From assembly GCA_010015655.1 (NCBI GenBank), contig ML976676.1, forward strand, positions 557,898 through 621,897: a stretch of 64,000 bases of DNA, in the 5' to 3' direction. The stretch is from Bimuria novae-zelandiae CBS 107.79. Lineage: Eukaryota > Ascomycota > Dothideomycetes > Pleosporales > Didymosphaeriaceae. Position 1 is the stretch's first letter, and each line of letters opens with the position of its first letter. Made by a program: the position numbers and the translations under genes. Shown one piece after another: positions 39,201 through 53,046 of the stretch. Under the pieces are notes generated by a model that saw only the letters and a list, made by a program, of their open reading frames with translations, was not told the DNA's origin and did not search any database.

Positions 39201-41000
39201 ACTATAGTTATGAGTTTAGTATTCTAGATAGTACTTTAATTTATAATTATCTTTTTCTATAATGTATGTCTTGTGTAAGTCTCAATACTTATATTTATAG
39301 TTTGCGAATCCTCGAGCGGCCTTGCTATTTAGGTTAGTTTATTTTAGCAGATACGTAATATATCTAGTTTTTATTACTAAGTATCCGAAGTCTCCTTCTC
39401 TAGATTATTATATTTCTAGAAAGTTAAAGACGTTTTATTATTTAACTTCTTCTAGAGGTTATCTTACGTTTAGATTTAGTGTAGGGTATTATTATATTAG
39501 CTTGTTTTCTTCATTTAAACTTTTTTTATTAGCATCTTCGTATGCTAGAAAATCTAGTAATTCTAATTATTTTAAATCTTTGTCTAGTATATTGGTTTGC
39601 GTAATGGTAGGTATTACCTGCTATTCTTTATTATTTAAATTATTATTAACAGTTAGTATATTTAACTATCTAATAACTTTGTTCATAGATCTGTAGTTCT
39701 TAGTAATGTGTTTTAATTTTTATATATAAAGTAGGTACGTGTCTTAGTCCTTAGCGGTCGAGTTCTATTTAAAAGTTATATATAGTTATTATTAGGTTTG
39801 TAAGCGCTTAGAATATTTCTTATTCCCGTTTCTAGGTTATTAAACAAAATTCCTTTTATTAGCTAGTAACTGTAACAGTTGCGTTGTTGTCGTTAAGGTA
39901 CCTTTATGGTACCCTATAGACTATATGTGCTGGCCTACTAAAGCTAGCGTTTCTTAGGTTTCTACAAAATTCTTCTTTTAGTGTGAACTATTTTTTATTA
40001 ATTCTATTTAATTCCTTATATAGTTCATTAAGGGTTTTAACTTTTATACTATTACGTAGGAGTTCGTCTCGCACCTTATGCTTAAGTCCTTACTTACAGA
40101 GAGTATTAAGGGATTTCTCTTTTCACTTAAGTTATATAGTATACTTGCGAAATTTAATTGCATATTTAGCTATAGATTATTATTACTTAATTATCTACAT
40201 AGCGTGTTTAGCTATAGTAGTTTTATTAGCAATTTTAAATAGTTATTTAAGGCACTTCTTAAAGTTAAAATAGTCCGTATTAATGTTAACTGTATTAGTA
40301 TAGCTATTTATGTAATTCTGGTCCTGGTTCTTATAGACTATGTTTATCTATTTAACTAGGTATAGTTAGATCTACTCTTTGGCTGCTCCTCGGATGTATA
40401 TTACTATAAAGATAACCTTATTTTTGTCTATAAGCTTATTATTTCAGTCAAAAAAGTATAGGTTTAGTTATAGTAGCTATATATTAAGAAGTTTATAATT
40501 ATTATTATTTAAATTAGATTTATGCATCTTATTTTTATTTTCCTTTATTAGTTAGAAGCTATAAAATAGGTTTGAGTCCTTATAGTATTTATATTAAGGG
40601 TGTTTAATATATTAAGCCCTTTAAGATAGCTAGTCCTAAAGGAGACTTAGGTTAGTTTTTAGGCAAGAGCACTAATAAAATAAGGAAGGTTATTAATAGC
40701 TTACGAGTATTAATAAGGTTATTAGTATTAAAGACAATGCGCAGTTATAAATAAATAAACTAAAACCAGAGTATAATCTAAATAATAGATTAATAAATTA
40801 GGTTAAATATAAGTATAGAAGGGCTATACTTATCGTTCCTATATATATAACTAATCCTATAAACCTTAATAGTCTTAAGAACCCCAAAGTCTTTTGAGCC
40901 AAGATACTTCTAGGACGACTAATACTTCTGGGACGTGTGACTTGTCACGTAACTTGTGGCTAAGTTAGGAATCTTGGCTTAGCCGCACGGATAAGTGCCA
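36200..41000 (-). mobile_element. Gypsy-type LTR retrotransposon on the minus strand, heavily RIPped (boundaries approximate)
   Basis: Minus-strand reading shows the Gypsy RT block in damaged form: a VVPFSLANALSTFQ-like segment near 38,700-38,740 followed by LAYIDNVFIFS at 38,611-38,643, matching the usual FGLxNAPATFQ and YLDDILIFS. Integrase would be at lower and gag at higher coordinates, consistent with the minus orientation. Sequence from 40,607 is homologous to the much cleaner LTR start at 63,881. Confidence 0.7.
40607..41000 (-). repeat. 5' LTR of the Gypsy element (start supported, end uncertain)
   Basis: Starts tgtttaatatattaag. Over at least 120 bp it aligns with 63,881-64,000, with differences of mainly G/A and C/T. 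The outer end is not defined. Confidence 0.55.
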
Positions 41001-41299
41001 GTGTTCCGGCCGCGTTATGTTTAATCTTAACAGTTATTAATACTTATTCTATAATCATTCGTGTGTATTTAGTATTTAATTATATTAATAAAGTTATTAG
41101 TGTGATGCTATTTTTAGCGCGAGCTTATAAGTATATTTAATTTATTAATTTTAAAAATTTTACGTTTTAGCGCGTTATTATTATGGTAATTAGGTATATA
41201 ACCAAGGATTTAGTTATAAAGAGCTCTTATAGTGTTGTCTTTAGATCTTGTTCTGCTAGGAGAACTTTGGTTAGAGTATCGTTATTCTGTTGCTAGCGC

Positions 41300-43977
41300 A
41301 CTGTCACGATGCCTATATATACTATCCTATGCCTTGTAACGATAGCTATCGTTACTCGTTCCTTTTGGGGATGTATGGCGGCGTGGTATAGGGCAACGTA
41401 CATTACACTCACGTAAGGCGCAGGTGATGTAGGCGTAAGTAGCCCACCTCTTAGAAACAGATCTTCTACGCCCTTATTAACTCTATTAACTTTTTTAATA
41501 ATTAATTTTACTATGTAGCCTTTTAGCTCTTCGTAGAATTACGTTAGTTTAAAAATAATATTTTTTACTTAAATTACTTTATCCTCTATAGGTAGCTAAA
41601 TTTTAAAAATATTTATTAAATTATAGCCTATAAGATATCTTATAAGAGCCCTAGACTCTAGCTTGTCGCCTCTCTTAATAGATAAATTCCGGATGTACGC
41701 TTAACAGCCTATAAGACGTGAGTAGTTTACCTTCAGCTTTACTCCCTATATAATCTTATATAAAGTCTTCTAACCTAGCGCTTTAGTTAGTTTATAATGT
41801 AGTATATATGCTACTATTCTAAATAGCCTATTTAATAATAAGTTTAGTAGGTTTCCTTTAAGCCTTATAGCTGAAGCTTAAATAATAATAGTCTTGCCTA
41901 CTTACTTTATAAAGCTATTTTATTTATCTATATATTCTACCTGTAGCTTATACTAGATCTCTAGCTTAACGTAAAGCTCCTCTAATACGTTTAATATAAC
42001 TTTATATTTTGAATTATTATTAGTCTTAATTATAGTAACGTTACTATTCAAGATACGCTATATCCTACAAATCTTATAAATAAGCTGGTAATTTAGGAAT
42101 ATCATTATATAGTGCAGAAAGCAGTTAACTTTGTGCTACTTACTATACTAATTTACTATATAACCTGTAACTTAGTTACTATTAAGACAAAAGTCTACCT
42201 CTTAAGGTAGTAGCTATATAAAGTTTATAGTAACGTAATAATACTTCCTACGTGTAAAATCTTCCTGCTATCTTTATCTTCTACTTATAGGCCTTCTATA
42301 TAGTTAGCTAGCTTCTTAATCACCTTCTTACTAGGATAGTCTTAAGTACTATAAGGTTATGTTAATGGTCCTTGAAAGGTTAGTAGGTTATACTAAAGGA
42401 TAATAATAAGCATATATTTAAGCGGCGGCTAGTATTAGCTTTAACTAGCTAGTAGCTATTATTATGCTTTAGCTATATAATTATATTGTTTTTACTAACT
42501 TTATATAGTAAATATAACTTCAGCGATAGCGTGCTAAGCCTATAAGGTTTATTAAAAAGCCATTAACTAAAGTAACGTATATTACGAGAATAAGTAATAG
42601 TTCTCTTAGTATTTTCACGGTTAGCATTATGCCGCCCTACATAGTAATCTTAATATAGTCTATTCCTACTCTTATAAAGTTTATTAGCATTAGCTTTATA
42701 TTCTCCCGTCTATCTAGGCCAGTACTTAGTATTAATAATATAAGTATTTAAACTTGGATTAAGTATAAATTAGTTATTTAATAAGTTATAGCTACTAATA
42801 TCGTTAAACGTTAATAGAGCTACTAACTCTTTCGTAGATTTAATACTATTATTAGGTATTAAATTTTTATTATACTCGTCGCGCTCGTTATTCTTATTAA
42901 CTATAATAGTATTAAATACTATATATTATGTAGTGTAGGTTAATAGATTAAAAGGAGGCTTACTATTATTAATAGTAATTATAGGCTTAGAGTTCAACTA
43001 AGTTACTTTTTAATTTTTTATGGATTTTTTTATTCTTGCTTTTAAACTTAAATTCTTAGTAAAGGCCGCTGCTAATTTCTTATCAGTCTCTTAATTATTA
43101 TATTTTTAGGGTTAGTTAGGAGCGTTAAGGTTTATTACTCAGTACTTAGATTATAAGTATCTTTTGCTATAACGGCATATACTGCTTTAAGAAAATTTAT
43201 TATTTTATAGTACTATTAGTTTTACTATCTCTAGCTCCGTCGCGTGTACAATAAAGCCTATACTAATTAAATATATACGCTTTAGATATGCTAAGAACTT
43301 AATAACGTAGTCTTTTACTAATAGGACTTTTATACTAAGTCTTTCCTTTCAGGTTAGGTCTCACAGACCTGTTATTCTATATTTAAGATTAATTATTTTA
43401 TAGTTAACTAAGAAGTCCTTTTATATATAAATATTCTTAGTTTCTAAAGGCTTAATAGCCTTGTACTAGCTAGTAATCTTAATTTAGTATTAAAGTTACT
43501 CTTTAACGTTTCTACCCTTTAGCGGTATCTAAAGATCTTTATATTTTACTGTTATATTACAATAACGCATTATATCTAATAGTATAAGAATTTGTTTAAG
43601 GGTTATAAGTTATTACTAAGGCGTATTTTTATCTTTAATTAGGTATATATAATGCGCTACTTATTTTACTAATTTTAAATTCAAAATCTTCTAAAGTCTT
43701 AAGATAATACTTATATTTTAAATCTTTTTTTTTCTATTACTTATATGCTTAATAATAGTTAGCTTACCACTTAGTATTTAAGCAAGTATATAATATAGCT
43801 TATTAATTATAATTACTTAGCTAAGGTTCTATTAGCTCCTCTAGCTAAGGTAGCTAGTCTACTATAATATTTAGGTTAACGTACTTTTAGAGTTAATTCT
43901 TTTACGCTATATCTTTACGGATAAATAGTTATTTATACTAATTTTCAAATTAGCTAAGTATAATTATTACCCTTATA
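41300..43977 (-). mobile_element. RIPped Copia fragment on the minus strand
   Basis: The minus strand near 41,560-41,700 reads RGDKLESRALIRYLIGYN and then INIFKI, which fits the block at the end of Copia integrases (KLxPRAxxGYLVGY...N). Reverse transcriptase was not found at lower coordinates, so the element is truncated or interrupted by the Gypsy element. Ends not defined. Confidence 0.45.
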
Positions 43978-43982
43978 ACTAC

Positions 43983-44154
43983 TGTGACGGACAGTTACAA
44001 CGATTAGGGAGCTTAAAAATAAAGTCTATTAAGGAGAGAAAGCTCTATAATAACTAATTATTTATAAGTTTAGGGGATTACGTGCTTAGCTACTTAGCTA
44101 CTTAGCTTAACTCTAGCTAGTGTAAAAAGCTCTAATAAAATATTTTTTATAATA
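43983..44154. repeat. Left LTR of the TRIM-like element
   Basis: Retains the tgtgacggacag start; its other end has changed to tttataata. Confidence 0.8.
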
Positions 44155-45630
44155 TACCCCCTAGGTTATAAAAGTAGTAAAATAAGCTAAATAATAACTT
44201 AAAGTATAAAAGGTAGTAAACTTACGCGTAGAGCTTAAAAAGCGTCTAGCTTAAATCTTTAACTTATTAGGTAATTTGTCTAAGTAGCTAGTTTATATAT
44301 AGTTTAAAAAGAATAGTAAAAAAGAAAAGGAGTAGCGTACTTCTATTATAAAGCTTTAATAAATATTTAAAAGCAATAATTTACTTATAATATAACCCGC
44401 GCGAGTACTTATATATATAAATAAGAAAATAAGTAGCTATAGGATTATAGTGCCTAGCTAGTAAAGGCTTACTTACTTATAGGCATATTATAATTTATAC
44501 TTTAATATTTCTTAAAAAAACTAAAGGAGGGTTTACTACCTACCCCTTATACTTAAGCTTAGTTAATAATACTTTTTACTATTCCTTTTAAATCTAGCTT
44601 TTAATTTCACTAATCTTCTTACTTATAGGCTTATTATAAAGCTTATAAAAAGCTTCTCCTTAGAGCGCGTACTAAAGGCGGTTACACTTTATAGGCTTCT
44701 ATCTATACTAGCTATTTACTCTACATAGGCACTTATAGCTTATATTAGGAGTGCGCCCTCTAAGCGTAGCGTATATACTTACGTACTTAGTTATTTAACC
44801 GAACTACGCGAGCCAGCGAGCGTATCCTTCTAGAGATAGAGTTGCTACTGCGCCTAGTTGCGATAGGTTATTAAGCTTTCTCTAAGCCTACTTATAGTTA
44901 TATCGTGATGCTAAGCGTAGGAAATCCTTTATTAGTAGCGTACCCTTTATCTCTAAGAGATCTAGAAGCACAGCGTTAGCGTGTGCGCGGTTCTATTCGG
45001 ATAGCTATTTAGTTATGTCTATTATTCTGCTGCTCTGTGGGCGTAGTGTGACCTCTTTATATATGTATCGTACCTGCTCCTTCTAATTATTATTACTTAG
45101 ATAAAAATTATTTTTAAGTTCTCTAATTAGCGCCTATAGCATTTACTATTTACTTAATTATAATATTCTAAGCTTTAACCTTTATAAATTAATTATAATA
45201 TAGACCTAGTTCTAGAGTGCCTAAAGCTTTATTATAAGCTAACTATAAATAGTAGACTTTAGCTTATAGTACTTAAGCTATTATATATAAGACTTACTTT
45301 TAATATTTATATCTAGTAGCTCTAGAGCCTAGTTTTATATATTTATTTACTTAAAAGCCTTAAAGTTAATATAAATTTATATCCCTTACGCCTTCGCGTG
45401 GTACTTAAGCTACACGTACTAAAGTAGAAATAAGTTATAATTTATAAATTACTTACTTATTAAGAGCTTAATAGTAGTTATTATATAATTTAGCTTTATT
45501 ATAAGTTATAAGCGTCGAGACATAAGCGTAAAAATAAAAAAAAAATAAAAAAAATAGTTTACTACTATAATTATTAGCTAGTGTAGAATAAGTATATTAT
45601 AAAATATTATAAAAGTACTAGGCTTATAAC

Positions 45631-45802
45631 TATAGCGTATAGTTACAATAATTAAGGAGCTTAAAAATAAAGTCTATTAAGGAGAGGAAGCTCTACGATA
45701 ACTAGCTATTTATAGGTTTAGGGAATTGCGTGCTTGGCTGCTTGGCTACTCGGCTCAACCCTAGCTAGCGTAGAAAGCTCTAGCAAGGTGCCTTTTGCAA
45801 CA
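45631..45802. repeat. Right LTR of the TRIM-like element
   Basis: Start mutated to tatagcgtatag; end ttttgcaaca intact, followed by actac. Confidence 0.8.
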
Positions 45803-45807
45803 ACTAC

Positions 45808-46783
45808 TAAGTCCGCTTTAGTAGTTATCACGCTCTTAGGTTGCTCTACTCTATGTGTAAGTAGGCTGGTAGGTCAGGTATCTCTACTCTATGTGTGAGT
45901 AGGTAATAAGTTAGGTGAGTAAGATCCTATTGTAATCTAGGCTTATAACTATAGCGGTTATTACTGTAAAGCGAAAGTTAGGAAAACACTAATTTAATTA
46001 TATATACGTAGTAACTAAAATATAAACTACTAGGTAGGGTAGGTAGCAGTAAATAAGTATGCGTAGTAATAAGCTAGCATAGGCAACAATAAAGGAATGT
46101 GGGCAATGGGAGCAACTCCAAGCTTACTCTTAATACCGTTACAAGATAACTGGACGTGTGAGCTGGCATTGGTTGCGGATAGACTCTTCTGCGAATTGGA
46201 GCGCGAGGAAGAAGCATAGGTACATTGCCTATTTCTCCTCTGACGGTTGGTATAGCTGAGAGAGTTTCGGGAACAGCGTGCTTTCATAGCGCGACACTCG
46301 AGACAAGCCTTAGTACCGTGCCGCTTTGGCGGAAGTTGGACTGCGTATCTACTGCTTGACTTGGAGCTAGCCTGCTGGAAAGAGTAGCTAAAGTGCAGGC
46401 GTTCGCAAGGCCTGCAGGATGGGGCACCTCCATTATAGCGGACCTTCGGGGCGTTGGCAATGACCGATAGCCGGTGCGCAGCTTGCAGAGAGGCATAAAG
46501 ATCTGACTACAACAGCTGGGCAACAATTGGTTGGGTGATGAATCGATGTATGAACCTTGCGCACGTGGTATTGGACACAGGCCGCTCTTATGGCATGCAT
46601 ACGGGTTTCACTCAGCGTGGCGGGAGGCGTGAACTGAATTATAAGTTGCGGACGCAGCGGGGACGACAGCAACACGGTGCCGTCGTCTCGCTATGTCGTT
46701 TGAATTGATGTCGGACGATCTTGGAGCGGATCCTGTGGTTATTGTTAATGCGGGTCCCATTTGCGTGCTAAGCCTGGGAGTTA
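45808..46783. other. Transition to a short non-RIPped spacer without a recognised gene
   Basis: To about 46,030 the sequence is repeat-like, with a repeated string tctctactctatgtgtgagt or a close variant at about 45,851 and 45,889. From about 46,080 to 46,783 the composition is normal. Minus-strand open frames of 80-85 codons exist but have no recognisable motif. This is the left flank of the pogo-like insertion and was once adjacent to 56,290. Confidence 0.5.
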
Positions 46784-47013
46784 CCGTAGCTTGGCAGACG
46801 ATGCGCGTCGTCAGACGATGCGCACCCCACCAAAAGTCACCCTAACTTTAACAAGTTATAACTCCACTAATATGGATCTGATTTAAGTTGCGATTAACGA
46901 TATTAAATTACTAAGGCTAGGAGAAGAATATTTATATACCTAAATAGCTAAAAAGTATAGTGTTATATAATTAACTTTAGCCTAAAGATACTAAGTAATA
47001 ACTTAATTATATA

Positions 47014-48665
47014 ACGTGTTCCACCACTTAGTGACGCGCACCACTTAGTGGTGCACCCTACCAAAACTAATATAGCTTTCTACACGATAGCTTAATAACA
47101 CGATAATTTAATTTTTTATAAATAAATTTATATAATAGCTATAATCTTTATTTATACTAAGTTCTTTTATAGCCTTATTCGTGATAGTTACTGCACGTAG
47201 GTGGTACTCGTTATCGCCCTACGCGATCCTCTTACTCTACCTGCTATACTATCCTTTTAGCCTTTATAGCAAGCAATTAACCTTTTATAGCTTATAGAGT
47301 TCTTTTATAGGTAATATACTATTACTGTTATTATTACTTACGCTAACGGCATTAATTAGCCTACTAAAGCTTTACTACCTCTACTATAAGTATAGTTACT
47401 AAGTTTATTATAAGCTAATAACTTTTAAAGACCTAGTAAATAGCTTAATTAGTAGGACTTTAAAATTAATAGTAAAATAAATTTTTAATATTCTTTTTTA
47501 TAAAGACTGTCTCCCTAATGCGTAGGTATGCCTATAAGAAGTCTATCTTATTAATATAGAAGACGCCTTATCGCGCGGGCTCCTGTACCTACTGGCCGTA
47601 TGCTATCTTAAGAGGCGAGAAACAGCTAATATCTAGTAGCTATAGGAGGTGTGACGTGTACGTAGGCATACATAGACTAATAATCTTGTTCTCTATATAG
47701 TACTAGTTAAACGCTGGCGTCGCATGGCTATTATAGCTATCAAGTATAAGTAGTTAATAGACACGAGAGGTATAAGACGCTGTATATTAATTAAAGTACT
47801 ATAATTAAGTAAAGCCTAAGTTATTTATTATCTAGTTATTATTACTAATAGTAACTACTTAGTTAGTAGGTAAGTCTTTATACTAGCTAGCCTAGTAAAG
47901 CTATCTTAATAAAATAATAAAAAGTAAAATAGCCTAGCTAGACGCGTAAACACGCTTAATTATTATTACTTACTTAGTTACCTAGCTATATAGTAACTAC
48001 TTAACTAATTATAGTAAAACTTATAACTACTTTAGATATTACTATAACACATATAGCGACGACCGTCTTATTAAAATTATAGATACCTTTATTTTATATA
48101 CTATACCTCTGACGCGTCTCCTCTATAAGCTTATACTAGGTAAAGATCTTAATAGGATTCTTGTAAAGGGCATACTAGCCATAAATTTTTTTTAATTTAT
48201 TTATAGCTCTAGCTAGATATTAATAAAGCGTAATACCTAGTTCTTACTTATAAATTATAAAAGAGGGATCTAGCTACGCGTAGTAAGTAAATAGTCTACT
48301 ATTTATTATATATTAATAATTTAAGGGAGAAACCCACGTTAGTTAAAGTTAAAAATCTAATTTACTGAGGTCTACCCCTTTATAGGGTATAGCTTACATT
48401 TTTAAGCTTTAGTTATAGGTTATAAGATAGTACTATTAAAGCGTTAGTAAAGACTTATTACTAAGATACTATATATAGCTATAGTCCTTTAGTAGCTTAA
48501 TATTTATTTTATTTAAAAGGTATACTTTAAAAGAGCAAGCCCGCCTTCTTTTTAAGCCTAAGAGGCGCGCTGGGTGGGTAGCATCGCGAAAGTAGTGAGA
48601 AGACGCGTCGCGATTTGGTGGGGTGGGCCACTGAGTGGTGTGCGCCACTGAGTGGTGGAACACGT
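47014..48665. mobile_element. TIR DNA transposon, 1,652 bp, related termini, nested in the pogo-like element
   Basis: Inverted ends acgtgttccaccacttagtg (47014) and the complement ending at 48665; TA at 47012-13 and 48666-67. The termini carry ccactcagtgg twice, 17 bp apart, then caccccaccaaa. The interior is RIPped and I could not identify the transposase. Confidence 0.8.
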
Positions 48666-49337
48666 TATAATAAAGAGCTGTAACCGCCAAAATCTTAGCC
48701 TATAATTAAAAAAAGGAGCTTCTATAATATATTAAGCGCTTTACTAAACGCGGTCTTCTTCTTACACGGTAAATAGTATAGAGCTTTATCTCTATAGTAG
48801 CTAAAAAGAACGTTAGCTTATTATAAGTTAATTACTTTATCTAGCATTACGCTAAGTCCTTAATATTATAATAAATAACTAGGATTAATAGTAATTGTTA
48901 TAAACCTAATTCTTTAGCTAAATATAAGCTCTACTTCGACCTTATACAGTAGAAGAAAAAGTAATATTAGATCGAGGCTTAAAATATTAATAATATAGAT
49001 AAGAAAGGCGTCCTACTTAGTATCACCTTTCGTTTAAAGAGGATATTTAATAGGCTACTGTACGAGAGCAAGGCTATAGGACAAGCTATCCAGAATAGTA
49101 ATCGTGAATGGATATCGATTATTGCCTATATATGCACCGACGGATCTGCCCTAGATTCAGCTCTAATCTATTAGGCCACCTTTACAGATATATAATTAAG
49201 TTAGATAGAGGACCTTAATCCTTAACACTATTATATTTTTATTAATGTATCTAAATTAAGCTAGTTAAATAATTAAATAGGCCTAGTATAGTTTTAATAA
49301 GTGTTTAATTACCTTATAAAGTTAAAAGCTAGATAAT

Positions 49338-49556
49338 TATTAGAACAAGGTCCCTTTAGTAGTATGACTACTATAGATAACTAAGTGGGAGAGGGACAAG
49401 GCGGGGTGGCTGCAACATATTGTCTTAACTATTGTGTATTGTCTTGAGTCCCGTATCAACCGTAACGAGGACGTTATAGTGGGGCTACCTTCACGTGCAG
49501 CAAGTACCACGGGCCCACCTTCTACTAATCTAGACTGAACCTATATATTCTTAACA
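49338..49556 (-). repeat. 3' LTR (left) of the minus-strand Copia element
   Basis: Begins tattagaacaaggtcccttt and ends ttcttaaca; pairs with 54528-54746. Confidence 0.92.
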
Positions 49557-52455
49557 CTCCCCCTCAGGACAGGTCTGGTCCATAGATAACTTCTAGTTAG
49601 TTCTTAAATCTCTTAAATGCCACTCGCTGCAAAGGCTTTGTTATTCTATTAGTAACTATGTCTGTAGTTGGCACGTAAGCCACATTAAGTCTGCCTTATT
49701 CTGCCAGGTCCCTGACAAAGTGATAACAAACGTCGATATGCTTTAATCTTTCGTGAAGGTGAGGGTTCTTTGTAAGTGCAATGGCGCCCTGATTGTCGCC
49801 CAATATCTAAACCTTATTAGTGTCTTTTCTAATGTACTTTAGGAATCTAAGGTCTCTAAACACTTAAGCAATCTACTAGCCTTGCTTGTAGCATGTCGAA
49901 AGCGCGATATACTTAGATTTATAACTTAACGTTGTAACTAATCGTTGCTTCTTACTAGACTATAATATTAGACCTCTATAGAACATTGCAGTGCTTCCTA
50001 AGACGCTCTTTTAGTCTATAGTATTGCTTGCCTAGTTAGCATCTAAGTAGACGACAAATTATGAGTATGCTCCCCCTAGTCCGTAGCGTAGTTTCATTAT
50101 GACTGTTAACCTAAGGTACCGTAATAGGTTCTTTAATGCATGGCCATGGTGTTCTGCTGGATCGCTCATGTATTAGCTCAGTTTTCCAAGGGTAAATGCA
50201 ATATCTAGACGTGTAAGAACTATAGCGAACATTAAGCTTCCGATTCCTTGCTGGTACTTGGTTATGTTAATTCAGGTGTTGTTATTAGTAGTTGGCCTAA
50301 ATAAGGTGTAATTAGTAGATAGGATTTTCCTATCTTTATACTTCTTACTTAATATTCTAAACTTATTAAGTACTGCGCGTAGGTATTACTCTTAGTTAAG
50401 GAAGATTATATAGTGCTTTCTATCTTTTATAACTCGCACTCTAAGGACTTTATCTACCTCCCCCAGGTTCTTGGCGTTGAATCGTCTAGAAAGCTTCTTC
50501 TAGAACCACTTAGTCTGAGATTGCTCCTTTGCCGCTGCAAGGACGTCGTTAACGTAGACTAGGATTTAAATCTTTCTCTCCTTATAGACAAACATACAAG
50601 GGTCTATAAGGCTTTGTACAAATCCCCATGCAAGAAGCTCTTTCTTTATTAATAGGTTCTAGTCTCGAGTAGCTTACTTTAGTCCGTATAGGCTTTAAAG
50701 GACTTTTAGGACATATCCTTTCTTAACATAAACTCCTTTTAGTGGCTTAAGGAGGATCTATTCCTTAAGGTGAGACTTAATAAACGCATTCTTAATGTTA
50801 TAATAAAAATATTCTAAGTCTTCTACTGCGATAGTGGCCAGAAATAAACGCAAAGTATCCATGCGAATAGTCGGCGCAAAGGTCTTGTTATAGTCGATAC
50901 CTTGTACTTAGGTAAAACCCCTTGCTATAAGGCGTGCCTTAAGTCGTTTAACTATCCCGTCTGGCTTAATCTTAATTATAAAAACCTACTTTAAGTTAAC
51001 TATGTTCGTGTTTTTTGCCGGTAAGACTTCTTCCTAGGTTCTATTTTCTATTAGTGAGATTATCTCCTCTAGCACTGCTGCTTTCTATTGATTTCTGTAC
51101 TTTAGGTCGTGGATAGCTTGTTGATATGTCTGGGGAATCCGAATTCCTGTAATCTTAGTTGCTAGAAAGGCTTTCTCGAAAGTCTGTGCTTGCTCGTCCG
51201 TAAAGTCGACTCGTGCTAGCATAGCTTTAATAATTTTCTAGAATCTTTTATTTTCTATAGTGTCTTCGCTAGACCTCTTGCGTTTAGACCCTTTTGTAAA
51301 GTATCGTGGAGCTTCTGGCAAGACTTTAACAGGTTTTCTAGGCTCTTCGTTTACTAGGTCGGGTACTCGCTTACCTTAAGGTAGAGCTGTAGGAAGAGTA
51401 GCGTTTAGCTTCCTTAGTCTTCCTCTTCCACGCTTAATTAGCTTAGGAGTTGGTTCCACTTGTTCTGCAGGCGATGGTTCTATTTACTCCGTAGTTAGTG
51501 GTTCTATCTTGTCTGCAGTTGGTGGTTCTATTTATTCTATAGCGGCTTGTTCTGTCAGTTCTGCAGGAGCTGGTTGAGCGGGAGTCGGTTAAGTAGTAGT
51601 TAATTTAGTAGGAGTAGGATCTTTCCTTAGTCTTCCTTTTGGTTTTTGGTCTAGCATAGTATTTTGCGTTCCCTGTGATCCAGCTGGGATGTTTCGTAAC
51701 CGTAGTTCGACCCTCCCTCCAGGCGTGTGTTCGTCCACTAATATGCGGCTTGATCTTGAGGTGTATCCTAGTTCTGGCGAATAGAACTTAAACTGCTTAT
51801 TTATTGTCTTAGAATAGCCTATAAATACTCTAACTCTGCCGCGGTCTATAAGCTTGTCGTGTCGTTGATCTACTAGAATTATCTTAGGGTAGATATAGGA
51901 GTAGCACTTGCTCCCCTATACATAGATGTAGTTAATAGATGGCGTCTTTCCCGTAAAAGCCTCTTTAGGGCTGACTTGCTTTCTATTAATTATAGGTCCT
52001 GTATTAGTGCGGTTTCGCATATATATATCTGCCTCCATAGCTTTATCTTAGAACTTAATTAGTAGACTAGCGTCCTTAAGCATTGCTCTTATGTCAGCTT
52101 CTATAGTTTGGATATTTCGCTTAGCTAGTCCATTTTAATATAATAACGTAATTATAGTAGGCTACAGTTCCACTCCCTGTGTAACTCTCTATTCCTTAAC
52201 TTGTTACAAGAGTTCTAGTGCGTTGTTAGTCCTAGTAGCTTTAACTTTTTTATTAGTTTAATATTTAATAAAGGTCTTTTAGACTTTAAGTTCCTTTTAT
52301 GCGTCTCCCTTATGCTTTAACAGGATAACCTAGTTCTTCCGCGTGTAGCTATTAATAATAAAGAGGAACCATTGGTTTCCTCTTAGAGATATTAGAAAGG
52401 ATCCTGTAATATTAAACTATATTAAAGCTAGCTTCGTAGCCTTGTGCTCTCTTAG

Positions 52456-52722
52456 CTACTTAGGGATACTATTCCTTATCTTTGTTAAGGCGCAGACTTT
52501 GCAGGGTTCTATCTTTTCTAGTACTTGAATCTTCTTCTGGAGGGTTGTGACTTCGTGGAGTTTCGCGATCTTTGCAGGCCCCAGGTGTGCGAAGCGTCTG
52601 TGATATAGTAAGTATCTCTCTTTTTCGCCAGTCTTGAGTTCCATTTCGTTAAATTCTGCTAGTGTATGCTGTTTTGTGCTTGGGAATGCCATCTCTCGGT
52701 ATCCATTGGCGATATGTAACAC
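52456..52722 (-). pseudogene. Copia GAG-preintegrase segment
   Basis: The open segment of 88 codons contains YHRRFAHLGPAKIAKLHEV, then EKIEPCKVCALTKI, the usual H...H...C..C zinc-binding layout before a Copia integrase core. It is part of the 49338-54746 element; flanking pol frames are broken by stops. Confidence 0.85.
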
Positions 52723-53046
52723 TATATAGAGGCCATTGTCTATAGTTGCTTTAATAATTATTTTCTTTCCTAGTTTAAAACATAGTATATTTAAGTTAAA
52801 TTAACCCTTTAGGCCTGCTGCGCAAATTCGTCTCCCTAATAATAAATTAATTTTAAGGTTAGGTACAAGCAGTACATCTAAAAGCTATATTAATAACCTA
52901 TCTTTATACACTACTTAAGCTTCTCCTTTTTAGTCTGCATATAACTCTCCCCCTCTAACCTAAACAAGTCTTCGCTTAATCTTGATTATCTGTCTAAATA
53001 ATAAGGGTTAGTTAGACATGTGTGAGGAAGCGCCAGTGTCGCTAGC

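Larger units (their letters stand above)
43983..45802. mobile_element. Small TRIM-like LTR element, 1,820 bp, 172-bp LTRs, TSD actac
   Basis: Two 172-bp direct repeats (43983-44154 and 45631-45802) bound a 1.48-kb interior. The left begins tgtgacggacagttacaacg; the right ends ttttgcaaca. The 5-bp duplication actac is at 43978-43982 and 45803-45807. I see no polymerase motif in the interior, so it is either a non-autonomous (TRIM-like) element or an internally deleted one. Confidence 0.8.

Noticed and set aside
39322..40273. Two plus-strand open frames of 124 and 96 codons rich in Tyr, Leu and Ser
   Set aside because: They lie antisense to the gag/pro part of the minus-strand Gypsy element in RIPped DNA; the composition is what TA-rich DNA gives by chance and there is no motif.
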